This document shows positions 16,967 to 24,540 of a stretch of DNA of 64,000 nt, piece by piece. Each line of letters begins with the position of its first letter. The stretch's first letter is position 1. The notes beneath the pieces were generated by a model. The model was not told the origin of the DNA. It worked only from the letters and a program-made list of their open reading frames with translations, and searched no databases. The translations under genes were made by a program, and so were the position numbers. Where the stretch lies: positions 496,001-560,000 of the forward strand of contig NZ_BLAJ01000004.1 in assembly GCF_009176305.1 (NCBI RefSeq), given 5' to 3'. This DNA comes from Martinezella dioscoreae (GTDB lineage Bacteria; Pseudomonadota; Alphaproteobacteria; Rhizobiales; Rhizobiaceae).

Positions 16967-18430
16967 TCAAAGGCTGATGAGCACGCTCTTCGTTTTGCGA
17001 TTGGCAAGATAAGCCTCGCGTCCCAGGTCCTTGCCGATGCCGGAGCGCTTATAGCCGCCGGTCGGTAAGATATGATCCCGCGAGCGGCTGTAGCGATTGA
17101 CCCAGACCGTACCTGCCTGGATCTGTCGGCTGAGGCGGATGGTACGCGACAGGTCGGATGTAAACAGGCCCGCGGCAAGACCATAGGAGGGGTGATCGGC
17201 AAGCACCATCGCTTCGTCTTCGTTCTCGAAAGTCTGCAGCGTCAGGACCGGCCCGAAGATTTCCTCGAGAATGGCGGGAGAAGACGGATCGAGATCGGTC
17301 AAAAGCGTCGGTTCGTAGAAGTAGCCCGGCCTGTCCATCGGCTTGCCGCCGGCGATACAGCGGCCGCCTTCGCTGATCGCGGCAGCGACGATCGCGTCGA
17401 TCCGGTCGCGCTGGCGCTCGGAAATGATCGGCGAATAGCGTGTCGCCTCATCCCAGGTGGGGCCAGGACCGATATCCGCCATCCGCGCGATGAGGGCTTC
17501 CGTGAATTGGCCGGCAACGCTTGCCTCCACGATCACGCGCGTCGCGGCGACGCAAGCCTGGCCGGCATTGAAGAGAATGCTGCCGACGATCGCATCGGCC
17601 GCTTTCGAAAGATCGGCGTCCTTGAAGACGATCTGCGGGCTCTTGCCGCCAAGCTCCAGGGTCATCGGCTTGATGCCAGACCGGGCGATATTCTCCATGA
17701 TCGCGGATCCCGCTCGGGTGGAGCCAGTGAAGCTGACCTTGGCGATATCGGGATGGTCGGTGAGCGCCGTACCGGTGGCGAGCCCGTCGCCGAGAACGAC
17801 GTTGAAGAGGCCGGCGGGCAATCCGGCCCTCACGGCGAGCTTGGCCAGGTAAACAGTCGAAAATGGCGTCATTTCCGAGGGTTTGAGGACGACGGCATTG
17901 CCTGCGGCAAGCGCCGGACCGAGCTTCCAGCCGGCCATGGAGACCGGAAAGTTCCAGGGCGTTATCGCGCCGACGACCCCGTAGGGTTCGCTGAGGATCA
18001 TGCCGAACGTTTTGTCATCGGTCGGCACGACATCGCTGCCCTCCTTGTCGGCGAATTCGGCAAAGAAACGAATCTGCTCCGCGGTGACCGCTATGTCGCC
18101 GGCCGGCAATTGACTGATCAATCGGGTGGAGGACAGAGCCTCTATTCGAGCCAACGTCTCCGTCTCCGCTTCAATCAGGTCCGCCCAGGCATGCATTACG
18201 CGGACACGTTCGCGCGGCCGCAGGCCGCTCCAGTTGCTCGCCTTCAATGCCGCCTTGGCCGATTCGACGGCGCGGTCCACCATCTCGTGGCTCGCAATCG
18301 GGCAACCTGCATAAGGCTTGCCGTCGGAGGGCCTTTTCATGTCGATCTCGCCGGGAGCTTCAATGAGCTCCCCGCCGATGAAATGGCCGATCGGCAATGG
18401 CAAGGTGTCAGGATCGAAGCTCAAGCTCAT
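16967..18430 (-). CDS. NAD-dependent aldehyde dehydrogenase (PuuC/BetB-like)
   Basis: A 487-residue class I/II aldehyde dehydrogenase. The catalytic Glu lies in TLELGGKSPQIVFKDAD and the catalytic Cys in FNAGQACVAATRV. TPWNFPVSMAGWKLGPALAAGN is the oxyanion and NAD-binding region (quoted in parts: PWNFPVSMAGWKLGPALAAG). It probably oxidises an amino-aldehyde produced by one of the amine oxidases or the aminotransferase nearby. It heads a close-spaced minus-strand set with the tartrate-type dehydrogenase and gabD. Substrate assignment rests on context only. Confidence 0.88.
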   Translation of the reverse strand: MSLSFDPDTLPLPIGHFIGGELIEAPGEIDMKRPSDGKPYAGCPIASHEMVDRAVESAKAALKASNWSGLRPRERVRVMHAWADLIEAETETLARIEALSSTRLISQLPAGDIAVTAEQIRFFAEFADKEGSDVVPTDDKTFGMILSEPYGVVGAITPWNFPVSMAGWKLGPALAAGNAVVLKPSEMTPFSTVYLAKLAVRAGLPAGLFNVVLGDGLATGTALTDHPDIAKVSFTGSTRAGSAIMENIARSGIKPMTLELGGKSPQIVFKDADLSKAADAIVGSILFNAGQACVAATRVIVEASVAGQFTEALIARMADIGPGPTWDEATRYSPIISERQRDRIDAIVAAAISEGGRCIAGGKPMDRPGYFYEPTLLTDLDPSSPAILEEIFGPVLTLQTFENEDEAMVLADHPSYGLAAGLFTSDLSRTIRLSRQIQAGTVWVNRYSRSRDHILPTGGYKRSGIGKDLGREAYLANRKTKSVLISL

Positions 18431-18569
18431 GGGAAGCTCTTTCTTAAGGCTTTGCCAGAGCCTAGCGCCGGCTTACGAGCAGCTTGCTCCGTATGCCGGC
18501 GCGCGGGCCGACGAATCTTGCGTTTCGGCCGGGGCGAACAGTGATTTCTGTTGCGGCGGCCAGCGGCCT

Positions 18570-18923
18570 TCATCCCACCGTCACATAGATCTTGCGAACG
18601 GTCTCGATCGTCTTCCATCTGCCCACGAAGCCCGGCTTCATCACAAAGCTGTCGCCGGCCCGGTAGATCACTGGTTCGCCGTCATCGGGAGTGATTTCGA
18701 CGACACCCGCGAGGATGTGGCAGAATTCGAAGGTCTCGCCCTTGATCGACCGGGTCTCGCCTGGCGTCGCCTCCCAGACACCAGTGCGCACGGCGCCGTC
18801 CTTCGCCTCATCCTGCGCCCAGGTCTTGAACGAGGGATCGCCGGCAATCAGTCTTTCCGGCAAGGCTTTGGATTCACGCGGGGCCGTACCGGGATTGGTT
18901 ACGACGGTCTTAAGGAAGGTCAT
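18570..18923 (-). CDS. Cupin-domain protein (cupin_3/DUF861 type)
   Basis: A 117-residue single-domain cupin. The segment GETFEFCHILAGVVEITPDDGEP is the first cupin motif, although it lacks the HxH of metal-binding cupins, and YRAGDSFVMKPGFVGRWKTIE is the second. This sequence style matches the cupin_3 family that includes (S)-ureidoglycine aminohydrolase-like and small sugar/amine-binding proteins found beside amine and opine oxidases. It could bind or sense a small catabolite. It lies between the GhrA-like gene and the aldehyde dehydrogenase on the same strand. Confidence 0.8.
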   Translation of the reverse strand: MTFLKTVVTNPGTAPRESKALPERLIAGDPSFKTWAQDEAKDGAVRTGVWEATPGETRSIKGETFEFCHILAGVVEITPDDGEPVIYRAGDSFVMKPGFVGRWKTIETVRKIYVTVG

Positions 18924-18947
18924 GGCGAGCCTGTCATTGCTATGGGT

Positions 18948-19871
18948 TCAATATCCGCGCCGCCGGTCGACGAGCCCGATGGGATCCTGGCCTGCGCGAT
19001 AACGACGGATGTTGTCGATCACCGCGCGTGCGGCGGTATCGGGCTGTGTAACGCTGGCGATATGCGGAGTGAGCATGATTTTCGGGTGTCGCCATAAAGG
19101 GTGACCCGAGGGCAGGGGTTCTGGGTCGGTCACATCGATCACCGCCGCTGCCAGACGGCCGCTATCGAGCGCTTCGATCAGCGCGTGCGCATCGAGCTGC
19201 GGGCCGCGACCGGCATGCACGAGCATCGCCCCCGCCGGAAGGCCGCCAAGAAGCGTGTCGTTCAGAAACCCCGTGGTCTCCGGCGTCAGAGGCAGCAGGC
19301 AAATGAGAATATCTGTCGCCGCCACCATGGTTCTGAGGCCGGTTTCACCATGATGGCACTCGACACCCTCGATCGTCCGGGGCGATCTGCTCCAGCCGGC
19401 GAGCGGAAAGCCGAAGGGCTTCAACCGCTCGAGCACGGCTGTTCCGAGAACCCCCAATCCCAGAACTCCGATCCGTCTTTCATGTGCCTGACGCTGAGGC
19501 AGGCCGCGCCATTCCCCGACGCGCTGCTGCGCAAGATAGGAGAGGAGGTCGCGATGCAGCGCGAGCACGGCAAGCGTCACATATTCCTGCATCATCCTGA
19601 TGATGCCATCCTCGACCATGCGGACGATCTTCACATGCTCGGGCACGAGATCCGTCTTGAACTGGTCGACGCCGGCACCGATCGAAAACAGGATTTCCAG
19701 ATTGCGATAGCGGGCGAGGTCGTCTGGCACCGTCCAAGTGATGAGGAACCGAACCTCATCAGGATCGACGCTCGCCGCATCCGTGGAAAATGCCAGATCC
19801 GGAAGTTCCTTGGCGAAGGCCCGAGCGAAGATCGCTCCGCGCTTGGCATCCGAATTGAAGAGAAATGTCAT
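18948..19871 (-). CDS. ghrA: Glyoxylate/hydroxypyruvate reductase A-like 2-hydroxyacid dehydrogenase
   Basis: A 307-residue D-2-hydroxyacid dehydrogenase. The NAD(P) Rossmann motif is IGVLGLGVLGTAVLERLKPFG (split: IGVLGLGVLGTAVLE). The catalytic Arg lies in HAGRGPQLD, the Glu in DVTDPEPLPSGHPLW and the His in LTPHIAS. The HPLW and N-terminal FLITWTVPDDLARY features fit GhrA rather than SerA or GhrB. It reduces glyoxylate and hydroxypyruvate to glycolate and glycerate. A GAGGGAG site lies 8 nt before the ATG. It is 13 nt downstream of the argE-like gene. Confidence 0.88.
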   Translation of the reverse strand: MTFLFNSDAKRGAIFARAFAKELPDLAFSTDAASVDPDEVRFLITWTVPDDLARYRNLEILFSIGAGVDQFKTDLVPEHVKIVRMVEDGIIRMMQEYVTLAVLALHRDLLSYLAQQRVGEWRGLPQRQAHERRIGVLGLGVLGTAVLERLKPFGFPLAGWSRSPRTIEGVECHHGETGLRTMVAATDILICLLPLTPETTGFLNDTLLGGLPAGAMLVHAGRGPQLDAHALIEALDSGRLAAAVIDVTDPEPLPSGHPLWRHPKIMLTPHIASVTQPDTAARAVIDNIRRYRAGQDPIGLVDRRRGY

Positions 19872-19884
19872 GGCGATTGCTCCC

Positions 19885-21012
19885 TCAAGACCGCACGCAT
19901 CGCGCAGCCAGGGCCAATATCATTTGGCGGCATTCCTCGAGTTCGTCCTCTAGAATGTATTCGTCGGGCTTGTGGGCGCGCTCTATGTCGCCAGGCCCAC
20001 AGATGATCGCATCGATCCCGGCTGCCTGATATAGGCCAGCCTCGGTCCCGTAGCTGACCGCTGCAAGCGAGGGCCTGCCGGTCATTTCTTCCAACAAGGC
20101 TGCAAGTGGCGCGTCCTTCGCAAGCGACAGTGCGGGATAGGCGCTGAGCGGGGTCCAATCGACGGAAAAGCCCTGTTCCTTGAGCATGTCAGCGCAATGG
20201 CGGATCGGGGCCAGCAATTCCTCAGGGGCCACGTCGGCGATAGCACGTGCCTCGAGGTCGAGCAGGCAGTTGTCGGGGACGATGTTCAGCGCCAGTCCGC
20301 CGGACACAATGCCGGCCTGAAGCGTCGAGTACGGCGGCTCGAATACGGGGTCGAACGGGCCGAGCGTCAGCCTCCGAGCTTCATCGACCGCCGAATTGAG
20401 CACCCGCGACATGGCATGGATGGCGTTGAGCGCCAGGTCTGGACGAGACGAATGGCCCGCCCGTCCGCCGACGGTGACGCGAGCCGCCGCTTTCCCCTTA
20501 TGGGCGCGCACGGCCTGCATGCGGCTGGGCTCGCCGATGATAGCGCCTTGCGGGGGTGCGCAGAGTTCCTTCATCCGCGCCAGTAGATGCGGCACGCCCC
20601 GGCATCCCGCTTCTTCGTCATAGGAGAATGCGAGATGAATGGGGCGGGCAAGATTTGCCCTGGCAAGGCCCGGCGCTGCGGCAAGCGCTGCGGCAAGGAA
20701 CCCTTTCATGTCGGTCGTACCGCGCCCGTAGAGTCGATCTGCCTCCTTTCTGAGCGCGAAAGGTTCCGAGGTCCAGCCCGGCTCTCCAGCGGGAACGACA
20801 TCCATATGCCCGGACAGAATATAACCGGCGACATCCCTGGGGCCGATCGTGGCAAAGATGTTGGACCTGTCGCCTTCAGGTCCTGGAAGCTCGGTGACGT
20901 GGATTCCGAGACCTTGCAGATGCGTCTGAATCCAGCCGACGATCCCGTCATTCGGCGTGCCGACGACGCTCGGAAAGGCGACAAGACGGGCGAGGATTTC
21001 AACCGTGTCCAT
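19885..21012 (-). CDS. argE: ArgE-type acetylornithine deacetylase (M20)
   Basis: A 375-residue M20 metallo-hydrolase that removes acyl groups from N-acetylated amino acids. All metal-ligand motifs are present: SGHMDVVP, YGRGTTDMKGF (bridging Asp), DEEAGCRG (catalytic base and ligand), IIGEPSRM and AHKPDEYI. The 375-residue length, the DTVEILARLVAFPSV start and the GRGTTDMKGFLA motif are ArgE-like. I use ATG 21012 because it matches family N termini and has GAGGAG just upstream; ATG 21045 is possible. Biosynthetic argE cannot be distinguished from a catabolic deacylase by sequence alone, and the surroundings favour catabolism. Confidence 0.83.
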   Translation of the reverse strand: MDTVEILARLVAFPSVVGTPNDGIVGWIQTHLQGLGIHVTELPGPEGDRSNIFATIGPRDVAGYILSGHMDVVPAGEPGWTSEPFALRKEADRLYGRGTTDMKGFLAAALAAAPGLARANLARPIHLAFSYDEEAGCRGVPHLLARMKELCAPPQGAIIGEPSRMQAVRAHKGKAAARVTVGGRAGHSSRPDLALNAIHAMSRVLNSAVDEARRLTLGPFDPVFEPPYSTLQAGIVSGGLALNIVPDNCLLDLEARAIADVAPEELLAPIRHCADMLKEQGFSVDWTPLSAYPALSLAKDAPLAALLEEMTGRPSLAAVSYGTEAGLYQAAGIDAIICGPGDIERAHKPDEYILEDELEECRQMILALAARCVRS

Positions 21013-21228
21013 ATGCTCCTCGGCGGCTGCGGTATTTGCTGACATTTCCCAATACCATTGGCCTCCGCTTTCATAATTGCATGCCGAATGTCGAAGTGTT
21101 TCAGTCGATTGTTGTGCAGGCACACGCAATTCGAGCTAATTGTATCGGCGGGCGTCGCCTATCCTTGCTGACGGGGAGCGCGTCTGTTTTGGCGCATGGG
21201 TATAGGTAGCAGGTTTCGAGGTGGTCCA

Positions 21229-22125
21229 GTGAAGGTATCTGACAGTTTGCGGGTCGATGCTTTCTCCATGCATATCGGCGACATCAAGGACGTGGAGCTC
21301 GATCAGTTGCACGCGCTGTCGATCTCAGTCCGTTGGCCGCATCGAGCCGAAGACTGGGAATTTCTGAGGCAGACGGGTAGCGGCATCGTCGCACTCGATG
21401 AGATCGGTCGCGTCATGGGATCTGCTATGTGGTTTCCGCACGGAGACGAGTTTGCCACCGTCGGCATGGTGATTACCTCTCCGCGTTTGCAGACCAATGG
21501 CACCGGTCAATGGCTGATGAGCCGGATCCTCGACAAGGTTGCGGGACGCCGCCTCAGCCTCAGTGCGACACGGGCGGCGCGGCGTCTGTATCTTTCGCTG
21601 GATTTCAAGCCGGAAAAGACGGTCTACCAATGCCAGGGGGAGGCGCGGATCGCGAAGGATTTCGCGCCGCTGCCTTCGGACGGCACGGTAAGGCGGCTTG
21701 GCGCCGACGATCTTGCCGCGATCCTGCGGCTCGATGCCATCGCCTTCGGTGCCGATCGCTCGGAGCTGGTCAGGCGTCTCTACGAGCAATCGATCGGTTA
21801 CGGTCTGTTCCGGGGAGCGGATTTGCAGGCTTTCGCCTTGTGCCGGCCTTTCGGACGCGGCCATGTCGTCGGGCCTGTGGTTGCGTCAAGTGATGGCGAT
21901 GCGATCGTCGTGGTCGAGCCACACGTGGCGCATCATGCCGGCCAATTTCTTCGTCTCGACACGCAGATGGAGAGCGGCGATTTCGCCTCTTACGTGTCGC
22001 AGTGCGGGATGCTTGTCTACGATACCGTCCTGACCATGTCGCTTGGAAACCATCCCTCCAATAGAAACAAAGCCAGCGCCGGTATGGCGGTCACATATGC
22101 TCTCGCTAGCCAGGCGCTCGGCTAA
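21229..22125 (+). CDS. GNAT-family N-acetyltransferase with YitH-like C-terminal domain (paralogue of 11253)
   Basis: A 298-residue two-domain acetyltransferase. The GNAT core contains MVITSPRLQTNGTGQWLMSRIL (acetyl-CoA loop, with QTNGTG) and ARRLYLSLDF. The second domain has LDAIAFGADRSELVRRLY and FGRGHVVGPVVASSDGDA. It shares position-by-position similarity with the GNAT gene at 11253, including the N-terminal WPHRAEDW motif and the common C-terminal LASQALG/LANQALG. I favour a GTG start at 21229, which has GAGGTGG upstream; the ATG at 21196 lacks a site. The gene is divergent from argE, so an acetylase and a deacetylase share one control region. Confidence 0.8.
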   Translation: MKVSDSLRVDAFSMHIGDIKDVELDQLHALSISVRWPHRAEDWEFLRQTGSGIVALDEIGRVMGSAMWFPHGDEFATVGMVITSPRLQTNGTGQWLMSRILDKVAGRRLSLSATRAARRLYLSLDFKPEKTVYQCQGEARIAKDFAPLPSDGTVRRLGADDLAAILRLDAIAFGADRSELVRRLYEQSIGYGLFRGADLQAFALCRPFGRGHVVGPVVASSDGDAIVVVEPHVAHHAGQFLRLDTQMESGDFASYVSQCGMLVYDTVLTMSLGNHPSNRNKASAGMAVTYALASQALG

Positions 22126-22176
22126 AATCGCGGCACGACCTCGCCGCGCGCAGGACTTTCGCGTGTTGGCCAGATG

Positions 22177-23301
22177 TTATTTAGCCAGACCGAGCAGGTG
22201 GCGTGGCGTCATCGTCAGCCGTCTTCCGCCCTCCGGCGTAATGACCACCGTCTCGCTGAATCCAAGCCTGGCGGCTGTCGTATAGACATGGAAAACCATG
22301 CCTTCCTCCAGCGGCCAATCTGCATCCGGCAGAAAGACCCGGGAGAAATCGCTGGTGCGCGGCGTGCGGGTATAGAGACCAAGCGTATAGGCCGTTACAT
22401 TGTCGTAACGCTGTCTCAGGCCTGACGACAAGAGACCCTGACGGACAATAGCATCCGCCTCGCAGGCAGGAACGCCCGGCTTCATGGCTTCGATCTGTCG
22501 GTCCTGCAGCGCGATGATGCGTGAGGCGATATCCTGAAGCCTTGCCGATACACTGCCGATGACGATCGGCCGCATGAGACGGGCACCATAGCCACCCACG
22601 CGCGGAATAAGCTCCACGTGCAGAATATCGCCTGCGTCAAGCAATTCACTCTTGAAAGAGCCGTGCAGGAATTGGTGGTCGCCGCTGGCCTTGACGATCG
22701 GACCGGTCTCGCCACTATCAGCACCTTCAAGCAGGAACGTTGCGGCCGCGGTTGCGGCAGCTGTGCGGGTCGAAGAGCCGGGTCGCGTATTCTGCGCTAT
22801 CGCCAGCATGGCCCTGTCGGCGATGCCGGCCGCTTGCGTCAGAACGGTAATCTCGCGAGCCGATTTGACCCATCGCAGACTGTCGCTGATGCCGGGAAGA
22901 GCGACGAATTGCGCTTGGGGCAGGTGCGCCCAAAGCTTGGCCGCCGTATCGGAGCTGAAGCTATAGGAGGCGAAGTCGGCGCCGATGCGGGCGCTGGCGA
23001 AACCTCGAGCATGGATGCTGCTGGCGATCGCCTCGTGCGGATTGGCCGTATCGGCGAACCCGATGATATCGGAAATCCAGGTTTTTTCCCTGCACGGCGC
23101 TTCGTCGAGCTCGCGCAGGGCGAACCAGGGCGCACCGTGTCGCGGGAGAAAGGCGGCGCGGTACATGGTTTCCGAAACGGTATAACCGGTAAGCCAAGCA
23201 AGGAGCTCACCGCTGTCGATCAGGAGCAGATCGACAGCGGCGGCGTCCATGGCGGCATGTGCCTTGGCGATACGCCAATCATATTCGTCACGAGGAAACA
23301 T
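22177..23301 (-). CDS. M24 family protein, creatinase/DoeA-like (metal-ligand-poor)
   Basis: A 374-residue pita-bread-fold protein. The N-terminal creatinase-type domain includes VDLLLIDSGELLAWLTGY and the C-terminal domain is peptidase M24-like. In metal-dependent M24 enzymes the first ligands read GDxxxxDxG...GYxxDxxRT. Here the segment is GDILHVELIPRVGGYGARLM, with Glu and Arg in those positions. The GHxxGL histidine and the Glu after GM are also absent (YTLGL, GMVFHVY). Creatinase and ectoine hydrolase DoeA/EutD work without metals, so a hydrolase of a cyclic or guanidino-type ligand is plausible. It is last in the seven-gene ABC operon, 6 nt after the M20-like gene. Confidence 0.8.
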   Translation of the reverse strand: MFPRDEYDWRIAKAHAAMDAAAVDLLLIDSGELLAWLTGYTVSETMYRAAFLPRHGAPWFALRELDEAPCREKTWISDIIGFADTANPHEAIASSIHARGFASARIGADFASYSFSSDTAAKLWAHLPQAQFVALPGISDSLRWVKSAREITVLTQAAGIADRAMLAIAQNTRPGSSTRTAAATAAATFLLEGADSGETGPIVKASGDHQFLHGSFKSELLDAGDILHVELIPRVGGYGARLMRPIVIGSVSARLQDIASRIIALQDRQIEAMKPGVPACEADAIVRQGLLSSGLRQRYDNVTAYTLGLYTRTPRTSDFSRVFLPDADWPLEEGMVFHVYTTAARLGFSETVVITPEGGRRLTMTPRHLLGLAK

Positions 23302-23307
23302 GCGACC

Positions 23308-24528
23308 TCAGGCAACCTCGCAAATGTCGAGAATGGTGAGCATGTAGACCCGGATCATGTCGAGATAGTCGACGATGTCGACGCGTTCGTCCGGCATGGT
23401 GTTGTACCGGCCGCCTGGTCCGCAGACGATGCCTTCCATGCCGAGCTCATGGTAGAGATGGCCGGCGTCCGTTCCGTAAAAGCGCGTGGGCGTAATGGCG
23501 CCCGTCGGCTGCGTCTCGCCGCGGACGGTCTCATAGGCGGCATTGATCGAGGTCACGATGCGCGAGGTCGGCGAGACTTCGAAAGGCGGCATCAGGGGAC
23601 GGCCTTCGATCATCTCAGGCACCAGCTTGGCTTTCAGTCCGGGAAAGCGCTTTTCGAGCGCGACCAATTCCCCGGCGAGATCGGCAAGCACACCTTCCTG
23701 CGTCTGGCCCGGTGCATAGCGGGCCGAACCTCGGATGCGGACGAAATCGGCGACCTGCGGCGGGCGCCATTCCTCCAGCTCACGCCCGAGCGCACCATGG
23801 ATAACACCGACATGGCCGCGATTGATCGAGCGGTGCACTTCGCTTCTCGCGCCGCTGAAGGTCATGGCGTTGATACGCGGAATGAGATCGCAGGCGGCGG
23901 CGATGGCGTCGACCGATTGTTCGCGTTTGGACAGGTGCCGCGTGTCGCCAGTCAGCTCGATCACGAAGCTTAGCGCGGCGGCATGCATCGTCACGGCGGC
24001 AAGATCGCTCGGCTCGCTGTTGATGAAATAGTCGGCTTTAACGCCGCTGCGGATGGCTGCAAGCGTGCCCACGCCGCCCTGAAGCTCGCCGACGACATAG
24101 GTCAGGATCACATCGCCCTTCAGCTTGACGCCGGCGTCGAGCAAGGTCTTGACCGCGCAGAAGTAGGCGGCATCCCCCGCTTTCATGTTGGATACGCCGA
24201 TGCCATAGATGAATTTATCGTCGACGAGGCCGCCCCAGGGATCGACGGTCCAGCCCTCGGTAACCGGGTTTGTATCGAGATGGCCGTTGAAGAGCAGGCT
24301 CTTTCCACCGCCGGTTCCCTTCAGGCGTCCGATAGCATTGAAGCGCTCGCCATTATCGAAGGGTTGCAGTTCGGACCGAAGTCCGATCGCCTCCATCTGG
24401 CGCGCCATGATGCGCGCGAGCTCGCGTTCGCCTTCGGTTTGGGAATGGCTCTTCTGGCGAACCATCATCGACAGGAAGTCGAGGCAGCTCTTCTCATCGA
24501 TTGTTCCGATGAGCGATTTCGGGTCCAT
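23308..24528 (-). CDS. M20-family hydrolase homologue lacking several metal ligands
   Basis: A 406-residue ArgE/DapE-fold protein with catalytic and dimerisation domains. The first motif is normal (FNGHLDTNP) and ISEP-type NSEPSDL is present. However, the bridging Asp is Asn (GIGVSNMKAGDA), the second acid of the EE pair is Leu (VVGELQGGVG) and the final His is Thr (GGRYNTMPDERV). Three of five canonical ligands are therefore substituted, in contrast to the intact set in the argE-like gene at 19885. It may use one metal or none, or have another role. An AAGGAG site lies 9 nt before the ATG. It sits between the ABC ATPase and the M24-like gene. Confidence 0.85.
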   Translation of the reverse strand: MDPKSLIGTIDEKSCLDFLSMMVRQKSHSQTEGERELARIMARQMEAIGLRSELQPFDNGERFNAIGRLKGTGGGKSLLFNGHLDTNPVTEGWTVDPWGGLVDDKFIYGIGVSNMKAGDAAYFCAVKTLLDAGVKLKGDVILTYVVGELQGGVGTLAAIRSGVKADYFINSEPSDLAAVTMHAAALSFVIELTGDTRHLSKREQSVDAIAAACDLIPRINAMTFSGARSEVHRSINRGHVGVIHGALGRELEEWRPPQVADFVRIRGSARYAPGQTQEGVLADLAGELVALEKRFPGLKAKLVPEMIEGRPLMPPFEVSPTSRIVTSINAAYETVRGETQPTGAITPTRFYGTDAGHLYHELGMEGIVCGPGGRYNTMPDERVDIVDYLDMIRVYMLTILDICEVA

Positions 24529-24540
24529 TTGTAATGCTCC

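Noticed and set aside
17072..18544. 490-residue plus-strand frame opposite the aldehyde dehydrogenase
   Set aside because: Shadow frame; the minus strand encodes a full ALDH with catalytic Cys and Glu.
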